Positions 10,501 to 23,390 of a DNA stretch of 64,000 nucleotides are shown one piece after another; the first letter of the stretch is position 1, and each line of letters begins with the position of its first letter. The notes below the pieces were generated by a model. It did no database searches. It was not told the origin of the DNA and was given only the letters and a program-made list of their open reading frames with translations. A program made the translations under genes and the position numbers. The stretch comes from Saccharina japonica (Eukaryota; Sar; Phaeophyceae; Laminariales; Laminariaceae): the NCBI GenBank assembly GCA_008828725.1, contig MEHQ01000218.1, forward strand, positions 124,001-188,000. Reading direction: 5' to 3'.

Positions 10501-12872
10501 CTTGGCGTGGAACTCGGGCTTCAGGTCCGACAAGCCGAAGCTCTTGTTTTCTGAGGAATGAGCACGCGGAGAGTTTTCGAGATCTTTCAATTGCTTGCTG
10601 GTGAACCGCATCGTTGTATTTGCGTGTTTTGTGCATCAATGGAAGTCAACACGACCAAGACGCAAGGTAGGGTTTGGCTCACTCTCGACTGTTCACAGAG
10701 TGGGCCTCAAAATCCAAGGGAGTACGAAGGAAAGCGACGTTCGTTGCACCGGCGGATGTCTCGTTCGGCTAAAGATAGGCTAGACAAGAAGGCACACACT
10801 CGTCCTGCTGGCCTTCGTATGGAGCGTTCTACAGTACCCATATTTATATTTGCCTTCTTACGCACAAAGGTTGTTCAAGCGATTCACAACAACCATCAAC
10901 TGTTGATGCATGATTGGAGCACACGGCCCATCAAGCACTTTATGGCATGGGAATTCGTTTCGCTCTTACCGTTGATGTCCGAATGTGGCTGTGGTAGGCA
11001 CCAGACCTTGACATCTTGGAATGTTTTGTTTAGCTTTTCGCGGTGCAAGTTTCGCAACTCCATTGCCGTCACTTCTTCGTGCTCCACATCCTCGTGTGGT
11101 ACCTCCACATCGAAAACAAGGCGGTTGATGTCGTCAGCCTTATCGTATGTATCACGGACGAGAATGATGAGGTGGCCGTACACCTCCTGGCTCTCCGCCC
11201 GAGCCACGGCATTGGCGGCACGCTGTAGTACCGCCAGCGTGTCCAACAAGGTCGTTCTTTGAACATCTTTCAAATTGAATAGGATGACCTACAGCACATG
11301 CAAGCCGACAGCAGTGGATGCAGGGGAAAGTATGGAGGTTAATTTGAATGGATCACGGGTGCTGGAAATTGACCGTGGCGACAATGCAGCAATATTTTGG
11401 CGGAGGATAGGAAGATGTCAGATCTATCGAGCGGGGGTGAGGCCATAGGAATGTTTGCACACTGCACCTTGGAGACCAGCATGGGTGGAATAGCCAGCTT
11501 CACATGGTGGGAGGGATCTTTGTCGCCCAGGCCTTCAACGTCGACGAAGCCAATGTGCGGCATGTCCTCGTATTTTCCTTTTGCGGCGCCCCCCGTGAAT
11601 TCCTCCAGAGAAACCACGGTCTTCGAGAGGTCGACACCACTTGTGCAAGAAGCTGCAGCAGGCGACACACGGAAAACGCCGTTCCTGCGCGCCAGAGCGT
11701 TCATGACGAAGGACTTCCCGCTTCTTGCTGGGCCGAAGATTGTCACAAAGTTTAGGGGCCTGGAAGGAAAGGAGTCTATTACAGTGTTCGAGTCAGGATG
11801 GACAACTACGGCGCCCTGCTCGGAAGGCTCAGAGGACGTAGACACCCATTTGGTCGATAGACTCGAGGGCTCAAGCTCATTCGTCGTTGCTGGATATACC
11901 GTCCTGTCCCGTGAAGCGTCGTCCAATTGCCCTGGCCCGAGTTCAAGAGCAAGCGATTGAGAATCGACCGAAGATGGCTCAGTGCAAAGAGGGTTAAAAG
12001 TGCAGCACAACTGACGGGTTTTTGCACACCATTCTAGAAACCTAAACGGGCGTCCCTGTCTACGACGCGGAGGCTGGCCGCGCAGTTTGCCGATACGGAG
12101 TATATCCCAACAACGGTGGTGTTGCCCATGACACCGTTTCGTTGAGAGCAAATAATACCACCGCATACGGGTACCTCCATAAAGCAGGATTGATCGACAA
12201 ATCGTTGAACGCTGCCCACACTAATCTTTACCGAGAGAAGGAGGCGAAAACGTGGTGGCCGTGATAACAGTGCGGTGAGGCAAGCGCTCTCAGCAAATGT
12301 CAGCAAGCTCGCAGGTAGGCGTGTGAGCTGTTGGGTAGCAGACAATGGGGGTGTTGGTGACTCTTAACCAGCCCTTGACGCTTAAGAATGATATGCATGG
12401 GTTTGCGAGAGAGGCGCGCGTTGGCTTGCTCTCGCTCTCTCGGAACCAAACAACAACAATGTCACTGGACTTTTATAAGTCGTTGATCGCACGTACCTTC
12501 AGGCGGTGTTGTGGGACCAGAGTCAGGCGTCGATGCGTCGGGCTCCGGAGCGACTGGCTCTGGGGCGTCCTGCTCCGGAACGTCGGGCTCTGGAGCGACG
12601 GGCTCCGGGGCGTCTGGCTCGGGGGCGTCCGTTTCTAGTGGGCCCTGCTCCCGAACGTCCGGCTCCGAAGCGTCGGGATCCGGACTGTCCTGCTCTATCG
12701 GCGCCGGAACTGTCGTGTCTGGCATTACCGTGTGTGGGGTCTGTGGTACGGTCGACCCTGTGGTAGGATTTACAGCAGAACCCTGTGGCTGCTTCTCGTC
12801 AGACCCACGATTAATGCCCTGACTCGGATCACTATGGGCTACACTGCCACGTTTCAGCGGGCAGTTTCCCAT
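7582..12872 (-). CDS. Guanylate-binding-protein-like large GTPase, 10 exons
   Basis: A dynamin-superfamily GTPase of the GBP/atlastin group. Exons in transcript order: 12872-12497, 12033-11468, 11288-10979, 10583-10352, 10125-10040, 9540-9449, 9134-8973, 8870-8699, 8437-8272, 8026-7582. All introns are GT-AG (102-499 bp) and every junction keeps phase, giving 868 codons and a TAG stop. Residues 1-125 are a Pro/Glu/Asp-rich tail with PEPDAPEPV-type repeats, starting MGNC, where Gly2/Cys4 suggest N-acylation. The P-loop GPARSGKS lies at about 226-233, the switch-I-like CTSGVDL follows it, DVEGLGD is at about 290-296, and the GBP-type base-recognition RD (ILVRD) is at about 359-360. The GBP helical part follows. 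Residues from about 721 are a Gln/Glu/Arg-rich coiled coil. No C-terminal CaaX box is seen, unlike prenylated vertebrate GBPs. ATG at 12872 is the first in-frame ATG. The exon model is hand-derived; the first and last exons are the least certain. Confidence 0.85.
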
Positions 12873-14020
12873 GGTATCTACCGGTGCACCTGGCCCTGTA
12901 GAAAATACAGGCTGGGTGATGCTGGATGACGATGGTGTCTCAAAAACATTGGCTTGTGGCAAAAGTAGCCTGTGTAAGCAGCAGTGGTATTCTAATACAC
13001 GCTCAAGCACGCTCCCGCACAGAGGTGGAGCTACTGGTGGTTACACCAGTAAGCGAACACCCTTGACGATGTGTAGGTGCCTCTTCTGGCTGGGACTTGA
13101 TTGATGCGAGCCTTGCTCAAACTACAGCCTGCTTGCTGAGCTGGAGAAGGTAAAAGTTGAAAGTGAGTTGGCACTCCACCTGATCTCGGAAAATCTCCAA
13201 TCAGTAATCAACTCACTCGCAATATTTATTCGTTACATTTCGAACCGTGACAGGTTACACCGAACCATGTTTCATTGCGCGCAGCAACAGTACAGCAGTA
13301 CGAAGATCCTGCGCTATATTTGAACAGGCCCTGCACCTTGGTCGGCTGCACATACACGTAGACGACACCGCTCCGTAAAAACTGTGAGATGGTATGCGCT
13401 GCCCAGATGAGATGATTTCGAACAAGCTTGGCTAGAAAAAAATGAATAGACGCACGACCGGTCTACGTACTGGTACGTAAACAATCGTGCCAACACAGCA
13501 AAAAAAGGTTGCAAGCACGTATAATACTACCCGAAGACTTGATGAGCAGCACTGCCTCGGACTGCAAGACGAGGGCTGGACACATGCACTGCTGCGTCAT
13601 AATTAGGGAGTTTCCACTGCTTCTTGTTGCTATGGGCTTACTACTGTACGACGTAAACATTTTTTGTAAAAATCGAACCTGTTTTCGTACGTAAAGTACT
13701 CGTACTTGTATGTACTGTCAGCACTTTCTCGGCCTCAGATTGTGTGTTGTGTGCACGAGTATGTGTGTGTGAGGTTTTTTTTTTTCTCGTAACTCGTACC
13801 TGGCGCGTAGTTTGTATCGATACAACGAGGATACCGATGTACTTGTTGTTTGATGTTATATGACCATGTAAACCCCCTCCCCCTCCTCTACAGGTTATAT
13901 AGTATCAGTGCGCAGAATGGTTATGAAAAATCGTCCTGTTGTGACCCTGGCAGCATCCAGGGGGGTCACTGGCCTATATCCTCGACGAGGAATGAATATA
14001 GAACACGCGCGGACGACTTA

Positions 14021-14229
14021 GGGCCCGTTTTAACGAAGAAGAAAAAAATTCAATTTGGATTTTTTTTTATTCAAATCCGCTTTTCATTGGTCAACACACG
14101 CACCAGCACCAAAGATTAGGATCTTGGGGCATAAAAATTGGTGCTGGTGCGTGTGTTGACCAATGAAAAGCGAATTTTTATTTTTATTTTTCCAAATTGA
14201 ATTTATTTTATACTCGTTAATACGGGCCC
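14021..14229. mobile_element. MITE with GGGCCCG ends and TTA duplication
   Basis: A 209-bp element with terminal inverted repeats GGGCCCGTTTTAACGA and TCGTTAATACGGGCCC. It is flanked by TTA on both sides. A strong internal hairpin is built on TGGTCAACACACGCACCAGC and its inverse. A TTA duplication with G-rich ends is typical of PIF/Harbinger-derived MITEs; the family assignment is inference. Confidence 0.75.
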
Positions 14230-14232
14230 TTA

Positions 14233-14400
14233 GGGCCCGAATTAACGAGTAAAAATAAATTCATTTGGAAAAAATAAAATTCAAATTCGCTTTTCATTGG
14301 TCAACACACGCACCAGCACCAAATATTATGCCCCAAGATCCTAATCTTTGGTGCTGGTGCGTGTGTTGACCAATGAAAAGCGGATTTGAATAAAAAAAAT
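14233..14400. mobile_element. Second, truncated copy of the TTA-type MITE
   Basis: It begins GGGCCCGAATTAACGAG immediately after the shared TTA and repeats the CACCAGCACC hairpin, but lacks a matching right end. With the first copy it makes a 380-bp palindromic tract. From 14401 to about 14815 no feature was seen. Confidence 0.6.
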
Positions 14401-14817
14401 GGTTTCGTCGCGCGCGGTCAGCACAAATCTGTAAGACCGAGGTAGCGTGCGACGGAGGGCGAGCCAAAAGTACACAAAGGTATAGTCCAAGGAGGTATTG
14501 TCTTGATTTCCTGATATATTTTCAAACATCGTCTCCGGGATAAACACCAACAGAAATGAGAGTAAATCGCTGAGGGGACCAAAAAACAGGAATTCACGCA
14601 CTAGCAAAAGCAGATGCCACACGGGCAACCAACGAATGTCGAGTACTATGTTTTAACGACGACCTTGAGCGGCGGAAGGCTCGTCAACGAACACACTTAA
14701 TTTTACGAGTGGTACCCCGAACCACGCCAGTAGGGCGGGGCCGGTATAAAGCGGACAGAAACAAAAGTACAAAATAAGAACTGAGTCACGATCCACACAC
14801 GCAGTCAACCACGTATC

Positions 14818-15000
14818 AACCGACCCACCGACACCCACGCACCCACACCCACGCACCCACACCCACCCACTCTCACGTACTTACCAACATCCACTCACAT
14901 CACTCACACCCACCCACCCAACCACCGACCCACCCACCCAACCACGTACGTACGCACCAACCGATCGACACACACACGCACCAACCGATACACCCACCCA
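14818..15000. repeat. CACCCA-rich minisatellite
   Basis: Irregular (CACCCA)n with interspersed CACCAACCGA units. Its counterpart in copy B is at about 19525-19700. From 15001 to about 16035 only non-coding sequence is seen, with short open frames repeated exactly in copy B. Confidence 0.65.
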
Positions 15001-16059
15001 CTATAACAACTATTAATACAACAGCAGCAGAGTGAAATCAGTATACAGCAGCACCAGTACATACAGCAATACATATAATATCGATAGTGTTTGAATCGAA
15101 AACGCTCAGAGCCCTTCAGACCATTCAGACAATACGCCCCCAAAACCGTTCCAGCCTCTTTCCCCTCTGCTCTCCTGCACCCGACCAGTCAACGACAACG
15201 CTTCATGTTTTTTCATTTACACGGCCCACACATGCCCCACTTCATTTTCTTTGCCGCCACGCGCCCTCGAAGTTCACACACGCCATATTCCATCTCTAGT
15301 TTCCACGCTTCCTTTTTGCCGATACGTGGATACGTAGCAGCAGAGTATTTATCTTCCAATTCAATTTTGTCAAGTTCATGCCTTCGTGTCGATCGCGAAA
15401 CTAGCTGATAAAATTTTCCTCTCGTAGTCTCGCGTCGAATTGTTCATGCCCACACCTTCATGCGCTCTTACACTTAGTTTGTTGCTTTGTTGTTGTACTG
15501 GGTGTGTCTCTTTCAAGAACGTAAGACCTCAGCTTGCTGCTCACAAAAATGTAGTTTTACGTAGGAATGCGGAGTTTGTGGAGGCGTGATTGGGATTCAG
15601 TTTATCGGACATCAATTAGAGTAACGGGAAATCAGTGTACAAACAGTCTACCGACCAAATACCTCGTGTTGCACCAGTCTCGTATACGTGGCATACGAGA
15701 GCGAGGGCACCCACGAGAGTGTCGGAGTAGAAGTTCAGAGAGAAGACAGAGCCGGCACGTCGGTGGTCGCTTAGCTGGGGACGGAGAATATAGCGTACCA
15801 GCAGTGCTCTGCTGTACGGGACAGCAGCGCCAACTTGAATTTGATCGACTTTTAACCGACTTTTAGTCGTGAAGCTTGGCCGTCTTCGTCGTTCTTTTGT
15901 GGTAGCCCTAGGTGGCGAGCGTCAACCCGGGTGGGGCTGCCGGCAGTGGCGACGCCCCATCCGAAGGCGGGTCGGCCGGCTCGTCGGCCGGGGCCGGAGA
16001 AGGCGCGGAGGGTCTCGGAGGCCCAGCGAACCTGTTATATGGTGAGTCAGTCAACACCG

Positions 16060-16610
16060 AGCAAATAGACAGACAGGCAGACAGGCAGACAGACAGGCAG
16101 ACATGCAGGCAGACAGACAGACAGACAGACAGACAGGTAGGCCGACAGACAGCGAGGCAGACAGACAGACAGACATACAGACAGACAGGCAGACAGAAAG
16201 GCGGACGGACAGGCAGACAGACTGACAGACTGACAGACAACAGACAGCAGTGTTGTCGAAGAAAGGGACCAGTGGAAGAGCTCAACCTACCACCATCGGC
16301 ACAGCTCGACCTTTCAGACTGGACACCGGGCCAGATACCCCACTTCCAGCAGAGCTGAGGTCGCAGAAGTTCAAACCAGCAGGCGGGGTACGAGTAGAGG
16401 GCCAGTTAAAACGTCTTCAGTAGCGAGTGTGCAGAAGGCTCGTTTTGTTTTTGTTTTGTTTGTTCCCCTGTTATATGGTGAGGCAGTCAACACCGAGCAA
16501 ATCGACAGACAGACAGGCAGACAGACAGACAGACAGGCAGACCGACAGACAGGCAGACAGGCAGACAGGTAGGCAAACAGGCAGGCAGGCAGGCAGGACA
16601 GCAGCCAGCC

Positions 16611-16698
<88 letters not shown>
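16060..16698. repeat. CAGA microsatellites with GGGCCAG spacer
   Basis: Two (CAGA)n/(CAGG)n tracts (about 16060-16245 and 16497-16698). They are separated by a spacer containing GGGCCAGATACCCCACTTCC and GTCAACACCGAGCAAAT. The Cys/Leu/Ser/Val repeat frames seen here are artefacts of the tetranucleotide repeat. Confidence 0.8.
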
Positions 16699-16701
<3 letters not shown>

Positions 16702-17249
16702 GACACACTTTCGTCGTCAATGTTGGATTGGTGGCAGGAATGGAAGCCTGGTACGATACGAATAGCGTATTCTTATTTTTATTATTCTAGAAACCTAAAC
16801 GGGCGTCCCTGTCTACGACGCGGAGGCTGGCCGCGCAGTTTGCCGATACGGAGTATATCCCAACAACGGTGGTGTTGCCCATGACACCGTTTCGTTGAGA
16901 GCAAATAATACCACCGCATACGGGTACCTCCATAAAGCAGGATTGATCGACAAATCNTTGAACGCTGCCCACACTAATNTTTACCGAGAGAAGGAGGCGA
17001 AAACGTGGTGGCCGTGATAACAGTGCGGTGAGGCAAGCGCTCTCAGCAAATGTCAGCAAGCTCGCAGGTAGGCGTGTGAGCTGTTGGGTAGCAGACAATG
17101 GGGGTGTTGGTGACTCTTAACCAGCCCTTGACGCTTAAGAATGATATGCATGGGTTTGCGAGAGAGGCGCGCGTTGGCTTGCTCTCGCTCTCTCGGAACC
17201 AAACAACAACAATGTCACNGGACTTTTATAAGTCGTTGATCGCACGTAC

Positions 17250-17625
17250 CTTCAGGCGGTGTTGTGGGACCAGAGTCAGGCGTCGATGCGTCGGGCTCCG
17301 GAGCGACTGGCTCTGGGGCGTCCTGCTCCGGAACGTCGGGCTCTGGAGCGACGGGCTCCGGGGCGTCTGGCTCGGGGGCGTCCGTTTCTAGTGGGCCCTG
17401 CTCCCGAACGTCCGGCTCCGAAGCGTCGGGATCCGGACTGTCCTGCTCTATCGGCGCCGGAACTGTCGTGTCTGGCATTACCGTGTGTGGGGTCTGTGGT
17501 ACGGTCGACCCTGTGGTAGGATTTACAGCAGAACCCTGTGGCTGCTTCTCGTCAGACCCACGATTAATGCCCTGACTCGGATCACTATGGGCTACACTGC
17601 CACGTTTCAGCGGGCAGTTTCCCAT
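17250..17625 (-). pseudogene. Duplicate of the GTPase gene's first exon
   Basis: An exact-looking copy of the 376-nt first exon (MGNC start, PEPDAPEPV repeats, same GTACGT splice donor), offset by 4753 bp upstream in the gene's own direction. No copy of exons 2-10 follows it before the original exon 1. It is therefore either a second promoter plus alternative first exon able to splice to the acceptor at 12034, a dead duplicate, or an assembly artefact. One ambiguous base lies just downstream of the donor. Confidence 0.6.
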
Positions 17626-18802
17626 GGTATCTACCGGTGCACCTGGCCCTGTAGAAAATACAGGCTGGGTGATGCTGGATGACGATGGTGTCTCAAAAAC
17701 ATTGGCTTGTGGCAAAAGTAGCCTGTGTAAGCAGCAGTGGTATTCTAATACACGCTCAAGCACGCTCCCGCACAGAGGTGGAGCTACTGGTGGTTACACC
17801 AGTAAGCGAACACCCTTGACGATGTGTAGGTGCCTCTTCTGGCTGGGACTTGATTGATGCGAGCCTTGCTCANACTACAGCCTGCTTGCTGAGCTGGAGA
17901 AGGTAAAAGTTGAAAGTGAGTTGGCACTCCACCTGATCTCGGAAAATCTCCAATCAGTAATCAACTCACTCGCAATATTTATTCGTTACATTTCGAACCG
18001 TGACAGGTTACACCGAACCATGTTTCATTGCGCGCAGCAACAGTACAGCAGTACGAAGATCCTGCGCTATATTTGAACAGGCCCTGCACCTTGGTCGGCT
18101 GCACATACACGTAGACGACACCGCTCCGTAAAAACTGTGAGATGGTATGCGCTGCCCAGATGAGATGATTTCGAACAAGCTTGGCTAGAAAAAAATGAAT
18201 AGACGCACGACCGGTCTACGTACTGGTACGTAAACAATCGTGCCAACACAGCAAAAAAAGGTTGCAAGCACGTATAATACTACCCGAAGACTTGATGAGC
18301 AGCACTGCCTCGGACTGCAAGACGAGGGCTGGACACATGCACTGCTGCGTCATAATTAGGGAGTTTCCACTGCTTCTTGTTGCTATGGGCTTACTGCTGT
18401 ACGACGTAACATTTTTTGTAAAAATCGAAACTGTTTTCGTACGTACAAGTACTCGTATTGTATGTACTGTCAGCACTTACTCTCGGCCCAGATTGTGTGT
18501 TGTGTGTCACGTAGTTATTGGTGTGTGTTTGAGGTTTGTGTCGTTTGTTTCTACGTAACTCGTACCTGGCAGCGTAGTTTGTATCGATACAACATATTAA
18601 TAGGTAGATACCGATGTTACAGTAGGCTTGTTGTTTGCGTGTATATGACCATGTAACCCCCCCTCTCTCTGCAGGTTATACGTATAGTATCAGTCGCAGA
18701 ATGGTTATGAAAAATCGTCCTAGTTGACCCTGGCAGCACCCGGGGAGTCACTGGCCTATATCCTCAACGAGGAATGATATAGAATCACGGGCGGACGACT
18801 TA

Positions 18803-19008
18803 GGGCCCGTTTTAACGAAGAAGAAAAAAATTCAATTTGGATTTTTTTTATTCAAATCCGCTTTTCATTGGTCAACACACGCACCAGCACCAAAATTAGG
18901 ATCTTGGGGCATAAAAATTGGTGCTGTGCGTGTGTTGACCAATGAAAAGCGAATTTTTATTTTTATTTTTCCAAATTGAATTTATTTTATACTCGTTAAT
19001 ACGGGCCC
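18803..19008. mobile_element. TTA-type MITE in duplication copy B
   Basis: Counterpart of the element at 14021-14229, with the same GGGCCCG ends and TTA flanks. The second, truncated MITE is heavily eroded after 19011. Confidence 0.65.
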
Positions 19009-20737
19009 TTAGGCGATTAACGGTACAAATAAATGTCGAGTCTGTGGAATAAAATGTCAAATTCGCTTTTCATTGGCAACCGCACTCAGCACAAATATTA
19101 TACAAGATCCTATCGCTGGCGGTGACCTGAAACGTGAATTAAAAAAAAATGGTTTCGTCGCGCGCGGTCAGACAAATGCTGTACGAGTATTCACAGGGGC
19201 CAAATAAAAAGGTATAGTCCAAGGAGGTATTGTCTTTGATTTCCTGATATATTTTCAAACATCGTCTCCGAGGATCACCAACAGTGAGATATCGTGGGGA
19301 CCAACAGGAATTCACGCACTAGCAAACGATGCCCAGTCAACCAACGATGTCCGTCATGTTTATCCACGACTTGCGGAAGGTCGTCAACGAACACACTTAA
19401 CTATACGAGTAGTGGTACCCCGAACCATGCCAGGGCGGGGCCTGTATAATAGCGGACAGAAACAAAAATACAAGATAAGATCTGGGTCACGATCCACACA
19501 AGCAGTCAACCACGTATCAACCGACCCACCGACACCCACACCCACACACCCACACCCACCCACTCCACTCTCACGAACTACCGACATCCACTCACTCACA
19601 CCCACCCACCCAACCACCCAACCACCACCCACCCACCACCACGTATCGTAGGCACCAACCGATCGACACACACGCACCAACCGATACACCCACCCACTAT
19701 AACAACTATTAATACAACAGCAGCAGAGTGAAATCAGTATACAGCAGCACCAGTACATACAGCAATACATATAATATCGATAGTGTTTGAATCGAAAACG
19801 CTCAGAGCCCTTCAGACCATTCAGACAATACGCCCCCAAAACCGTTCCAGCCTCTTTCCCCTCTGCTCTCCTGCACCCGACCAGTCAACGACAACGCTTC
19901 ATGTTTTTTCATTTACACGGCCCACACATGCCCCACTTCATTTTCTTTGCCGCCACGCGCCCTCGAAGTTCACACACGCCATATTCCATCTCTAGTTTCC
20001 ACGCTTCCTTTTTGCCGATACGTGGATACGTAGCAGCAGAGTATTTATCTTCCAATTCAATTTTGTCAAGTTCATGCCTTCGTGTCGATCGCGAAACTAG
20101 CTGATAAAATTTTCCTCTCGTAGTCTCGCGTCGAATTGTTCATGCCCACACCTTCATGCGCTCTTACACTTAGTTTGTTGCTTTGTTGTTGTACTGGGTG
20201 TGTCTCTTTCAAGAACGTAAGACCTCAGCTTGCTGCTCACAAAAATGTAGTTTTACGTAGGAATGCGGAGTTGTGGAGGCGTGATTGGGATTCGATTATC
20301 GGATAATAGAGTACGGGAAATCAGTGTACGAACAGTCTACCGACCAAACACCTCGTGTTGCACCAGTCTCGTATACGTGGCATACGAGAGCGAGGGCACC
20401 CACGAGAGTGTCGGAGTAGAAGTTCAGGGAGAAGGCAGAGCCGGCACGTCGGTGGTCGCTTGGCTGGGGACGGAGGATAAGCGTACCAGCAGGCTCTGCT
20501 GTACGGGACAGCACGCCACTTGAATTTGATCGACTTTTAGTCGTGACCTTGGCGTCTTCGTCGTCTCTTTGTGGTAGCCCTAGATGGAGCGTCAACCCGG
20601 GTGGGGCTGCCGGCAGTGGCGACGCCCCATCCGAAGGCGGGTCGGCCGGCTTGTCCCCTATCGTCGACCGGTGGAGGGCCGGAGGGTCTCGGAGGCCCAG
20701 CGAACCTGTTTATGGTGAGTCAGTCAACACCGAGCAA

Positions 20738-21217
20738 TAGACAGACAGGCAGACAGTCAGACAGTGCAGGCAGACAGGCAGGCAGACAGGCAGACAGACA
20801 GGCAGCAGGCAGACAGACAGCAGACAGCCAGGCAGACAACAGACAGACAGCAGAGAGACAGACAAACGGAACAGCAGACTGACTAGACTGACATGAAACA
20901 GACAGCAGATGTCAGGAAGAAAGGGACAGTGCGAGAAGAGCTCGACCTACCACCATCGGCACAGCTCGACCTTTCAGACTGACACCGGGCCAGATACCCC
21001 ACTTCCAGCAGAGCTGAGGTCGCAGAAGTTCAAAGCCGAGCAGCGGTACGAGTAGAGGGCCAGTTAAAACGTCGTCATTAGCGAGGCAGCAGAGAGCTGC
21101 TGTTTGTTTTTTGTTTGTGTTTTTTCCCCTGTTCTATGGTGAGGCAGTCAACACCGAGCAAATGACAGAGAGGCAGATAGAGAACAGAGCAGAAGAGCAG
21201 AGACAGACAGACAAGAC

Positions 21218-21268
<51 letters not shown>

Positions 21269-21280
21269 GGCAGACAGTAT
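20738..21280. repeat. CAGA microsatellites, copy B
   Basis: Duplicates of the 16.06-16.70 kb tracts with altered lengths (about 20738-20890 and 21165-21278). The intervening spacer has the same GGGCCAGATACCCC wording. Confidence 0.75.
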
Positions 21281-22280
21281 GTTTGAAGAAAGGACCAGTG
21301 GAGGAGCTCGACCTACCACCATAGGCACAGCTCGACCTTCCCGATTGAACAGCGGGCCAGATACCCCATTTCCAGCTAAATCGGACAGAACCAAGGTCGC
21401 AGAAGTTCAAACCAGCAGGCGGGGTACGAGTAGAGGGCCAGTTCAACCCCCTTCGGACGTATATCGCGGCAGTACCGCTTACACCGAACGCTCGTACCAC
21501 TCGCACCCAGGAGCGAGAGTAGAGGGCCAGTCAGCCCCCTCTTTCCTTTTTCCGCGCGACTCGTCAGTTGCGTTTTCCGCGGAAGGCTCCCTCAGCAGCA
21601 GGAGCAGAGGGTCAGATACCCCTCTGTTCAGGCGCGCGTCGTCAGTAGCGAGCGCGCAGAAGGCTCGTTTAGTTTTGTTTGTTTTGTCCCCTGTTCTATG
21701 GTGAGTCAGTCAACACCGAGCAAATCGAAGACAGGCAGACAGACAGACATACATACAGACGGACAGACAGGCAGGACAGACAGACAGACAGGCAAGCAAG
21801 ACAGACAGCAGACAGACAGGCAGACAGACAGGCAGATAGACAGGCAGACAGACTCACAGACTGACAGACTGACAGAGCGTCAGACAGACAGTGTTATCGA
21901 CGAAAGGGACCAGTGGAAGAGCGCGACCTAACACCATAGGCACAGCTCGACCTTTCATTCAGTCTGAACAGCGGGCCAGATACCCCACTTCCAGCTAAAT
22001 CGGGATAGAGCCGAGGTCGCAGAAGTTCAAACCAGCAGGCGTGTTTTTGTTTGTTTTTTCCGCGGGGCCGTCCACCCCCTTTTTCGGTTACAACAGACAG
22101 ACCCCACAGCAAGCAGTCGTTGGTCACGCCGCCAGTCAGAACGGGAAGACCAGTATCTCAACGGAGCACGTTGGTATACACGCACAACTGCAGGACCGAA
22201 CTACCCGGCCGGCGGAGCCTGACAGACAGACGGACAGANAGACAAACATACAGACAGACAGACAGACGGACAGAGAGCTG

Positions 22281-22349
<69 letters not shown>

Positions 22350-23390
22350 GGCAGACAGGCAGACAGGCAGACAGGCAGACAGGCAGGCAGGCAAGCAGAC
22401 AGCATGTTTGAAGAAAGGGACCAGTGGAAGAGCTCGACCTATCACCATAGGCGCAGCTCGACCTTCCCGATTGAACAGTGGGCCAGATACCCCATTTTCA
22501 GCTAAATCGGGATAAAACCGAGGTCGCAGAAGTTCAAAACAGCAGGCGGGGTACGAGTAGAGGGCCAGTTCAATCCCCTTCGGACGTATATCGCGGCAGT
22601 ACCGCTTACACCGAACGCTCGTACCACCCGCACCCAGGAGCAAGGGTACAGGGCCAGTCAGCCCTCTCCCCTTTCCTTTTTCCGCGCGACTCGTCAGTTG
22701 TGTTTTCCGCGGAAGGCTCGCTCAGCAGCAGGAGCAGAGGGTCAGATACCCCTCTGTTCAGGCGCGCGTCGTCAGTAGCGAGCGCGCAGAAGGTTCGTTT
22801 TATTTTTGTTTTGTTTTGTCCCCTGTTCTATGGTGAGTCGGTCAACACCGAGCAAATCGACAGACAGGCAGACAGACAGACATACATACAGGCGGACAGA
22901 CAGACAGACAGACAGACAGGCAGACAGACAGACAGACAGACAGGCAAGCAGACAAACAGGCAGACAGACAGGCAGACAGACAGGTAGACAGACAGGCAGA
23001 TAGACAGGCAGACAGACTCATAGATTGACAGACTGACAGAGCGTCAGACAGACAGTGTTATCGACGAAAGGGATCAGTGGAAGAGCGCGACCTAACACCA
23101 TAGGCACAGCTTGACCTTTCATTCAGTCTGAACAGCGGGCCAGATACCCCACTTCCAACTACATCGGGATAGAGCCGAGGTCGCAGAAGTTTAAACCAGC
23201 AGGCGTGTTTTATTTTTTTTTCCGCGGGGCCGCCCACCCCCTTTTTCGGTTACAACAGACAGACCCCACAGCAAGCAATCGTTGGGCTCACGCCGCCAGT
23301 CAGAACGAGAGACCAGTAACTCAACGGAGCACGTTGGTATACACGCACAATGCAGGACCGAATACCCGGCCGGCGGAGCAGTACCGGGTC
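21280..23390 (+). repeat. Tandem array of about 1.1 kb CAGA-containing units
   Basis: Higher-order units repeat with a period of about 1.12 kb: GTTCTATGGTGAGTC at about 21695 and 22825, and CCGCGGGGCCG blocks at about 22060 and 23222. Each unit has (CAGA)n tracts (about 21727-21890, 22225-22400, 22858-23055) and GGGCCAG-bearing spacers. The last unit runs straight into the DIRS-like coding region, so the array may be the amplified 5' part of that element. Confidence 0.7.

Larger units (their letters stand above)
12030..16700. repeat. Segmental duplication, copy A
   Basis: This segment starts at the TTCTAGAAACC acceptor region of GTPase intron 1, carries exon 1 and upstream DNA, and ends inside a CAGA microsatellite. 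Copy B follows directly at 16783. Between 13011 and 14017 I see no gene, only non-coding sequence upstream of the GTPase. Confidence 0.85.
16783..21280. repeat. Segmental duplication, copy B
   Basis: Identity to copy A is patchy. It is essentially exact over about 16790-18400 and 19690-20260. It is riddled with small deletions over about 18400-19480 and 20260-20940. Isolated N bases occur at 16957, 16979, 17219 and 17873. The mosaic pattern suggests uneven sequence quality or merged haplotypes as much as true divergence. Confidence 0.8.

Noticed and set aside
15908-22643. Long Ser-Val-Cys-Leu and Asp-Arg-Gln-Thr repeat open frames
   Set aside because: They are translations of the CAGA/CTGT tetranucleotide repeat in all frames, with no start context or domain.
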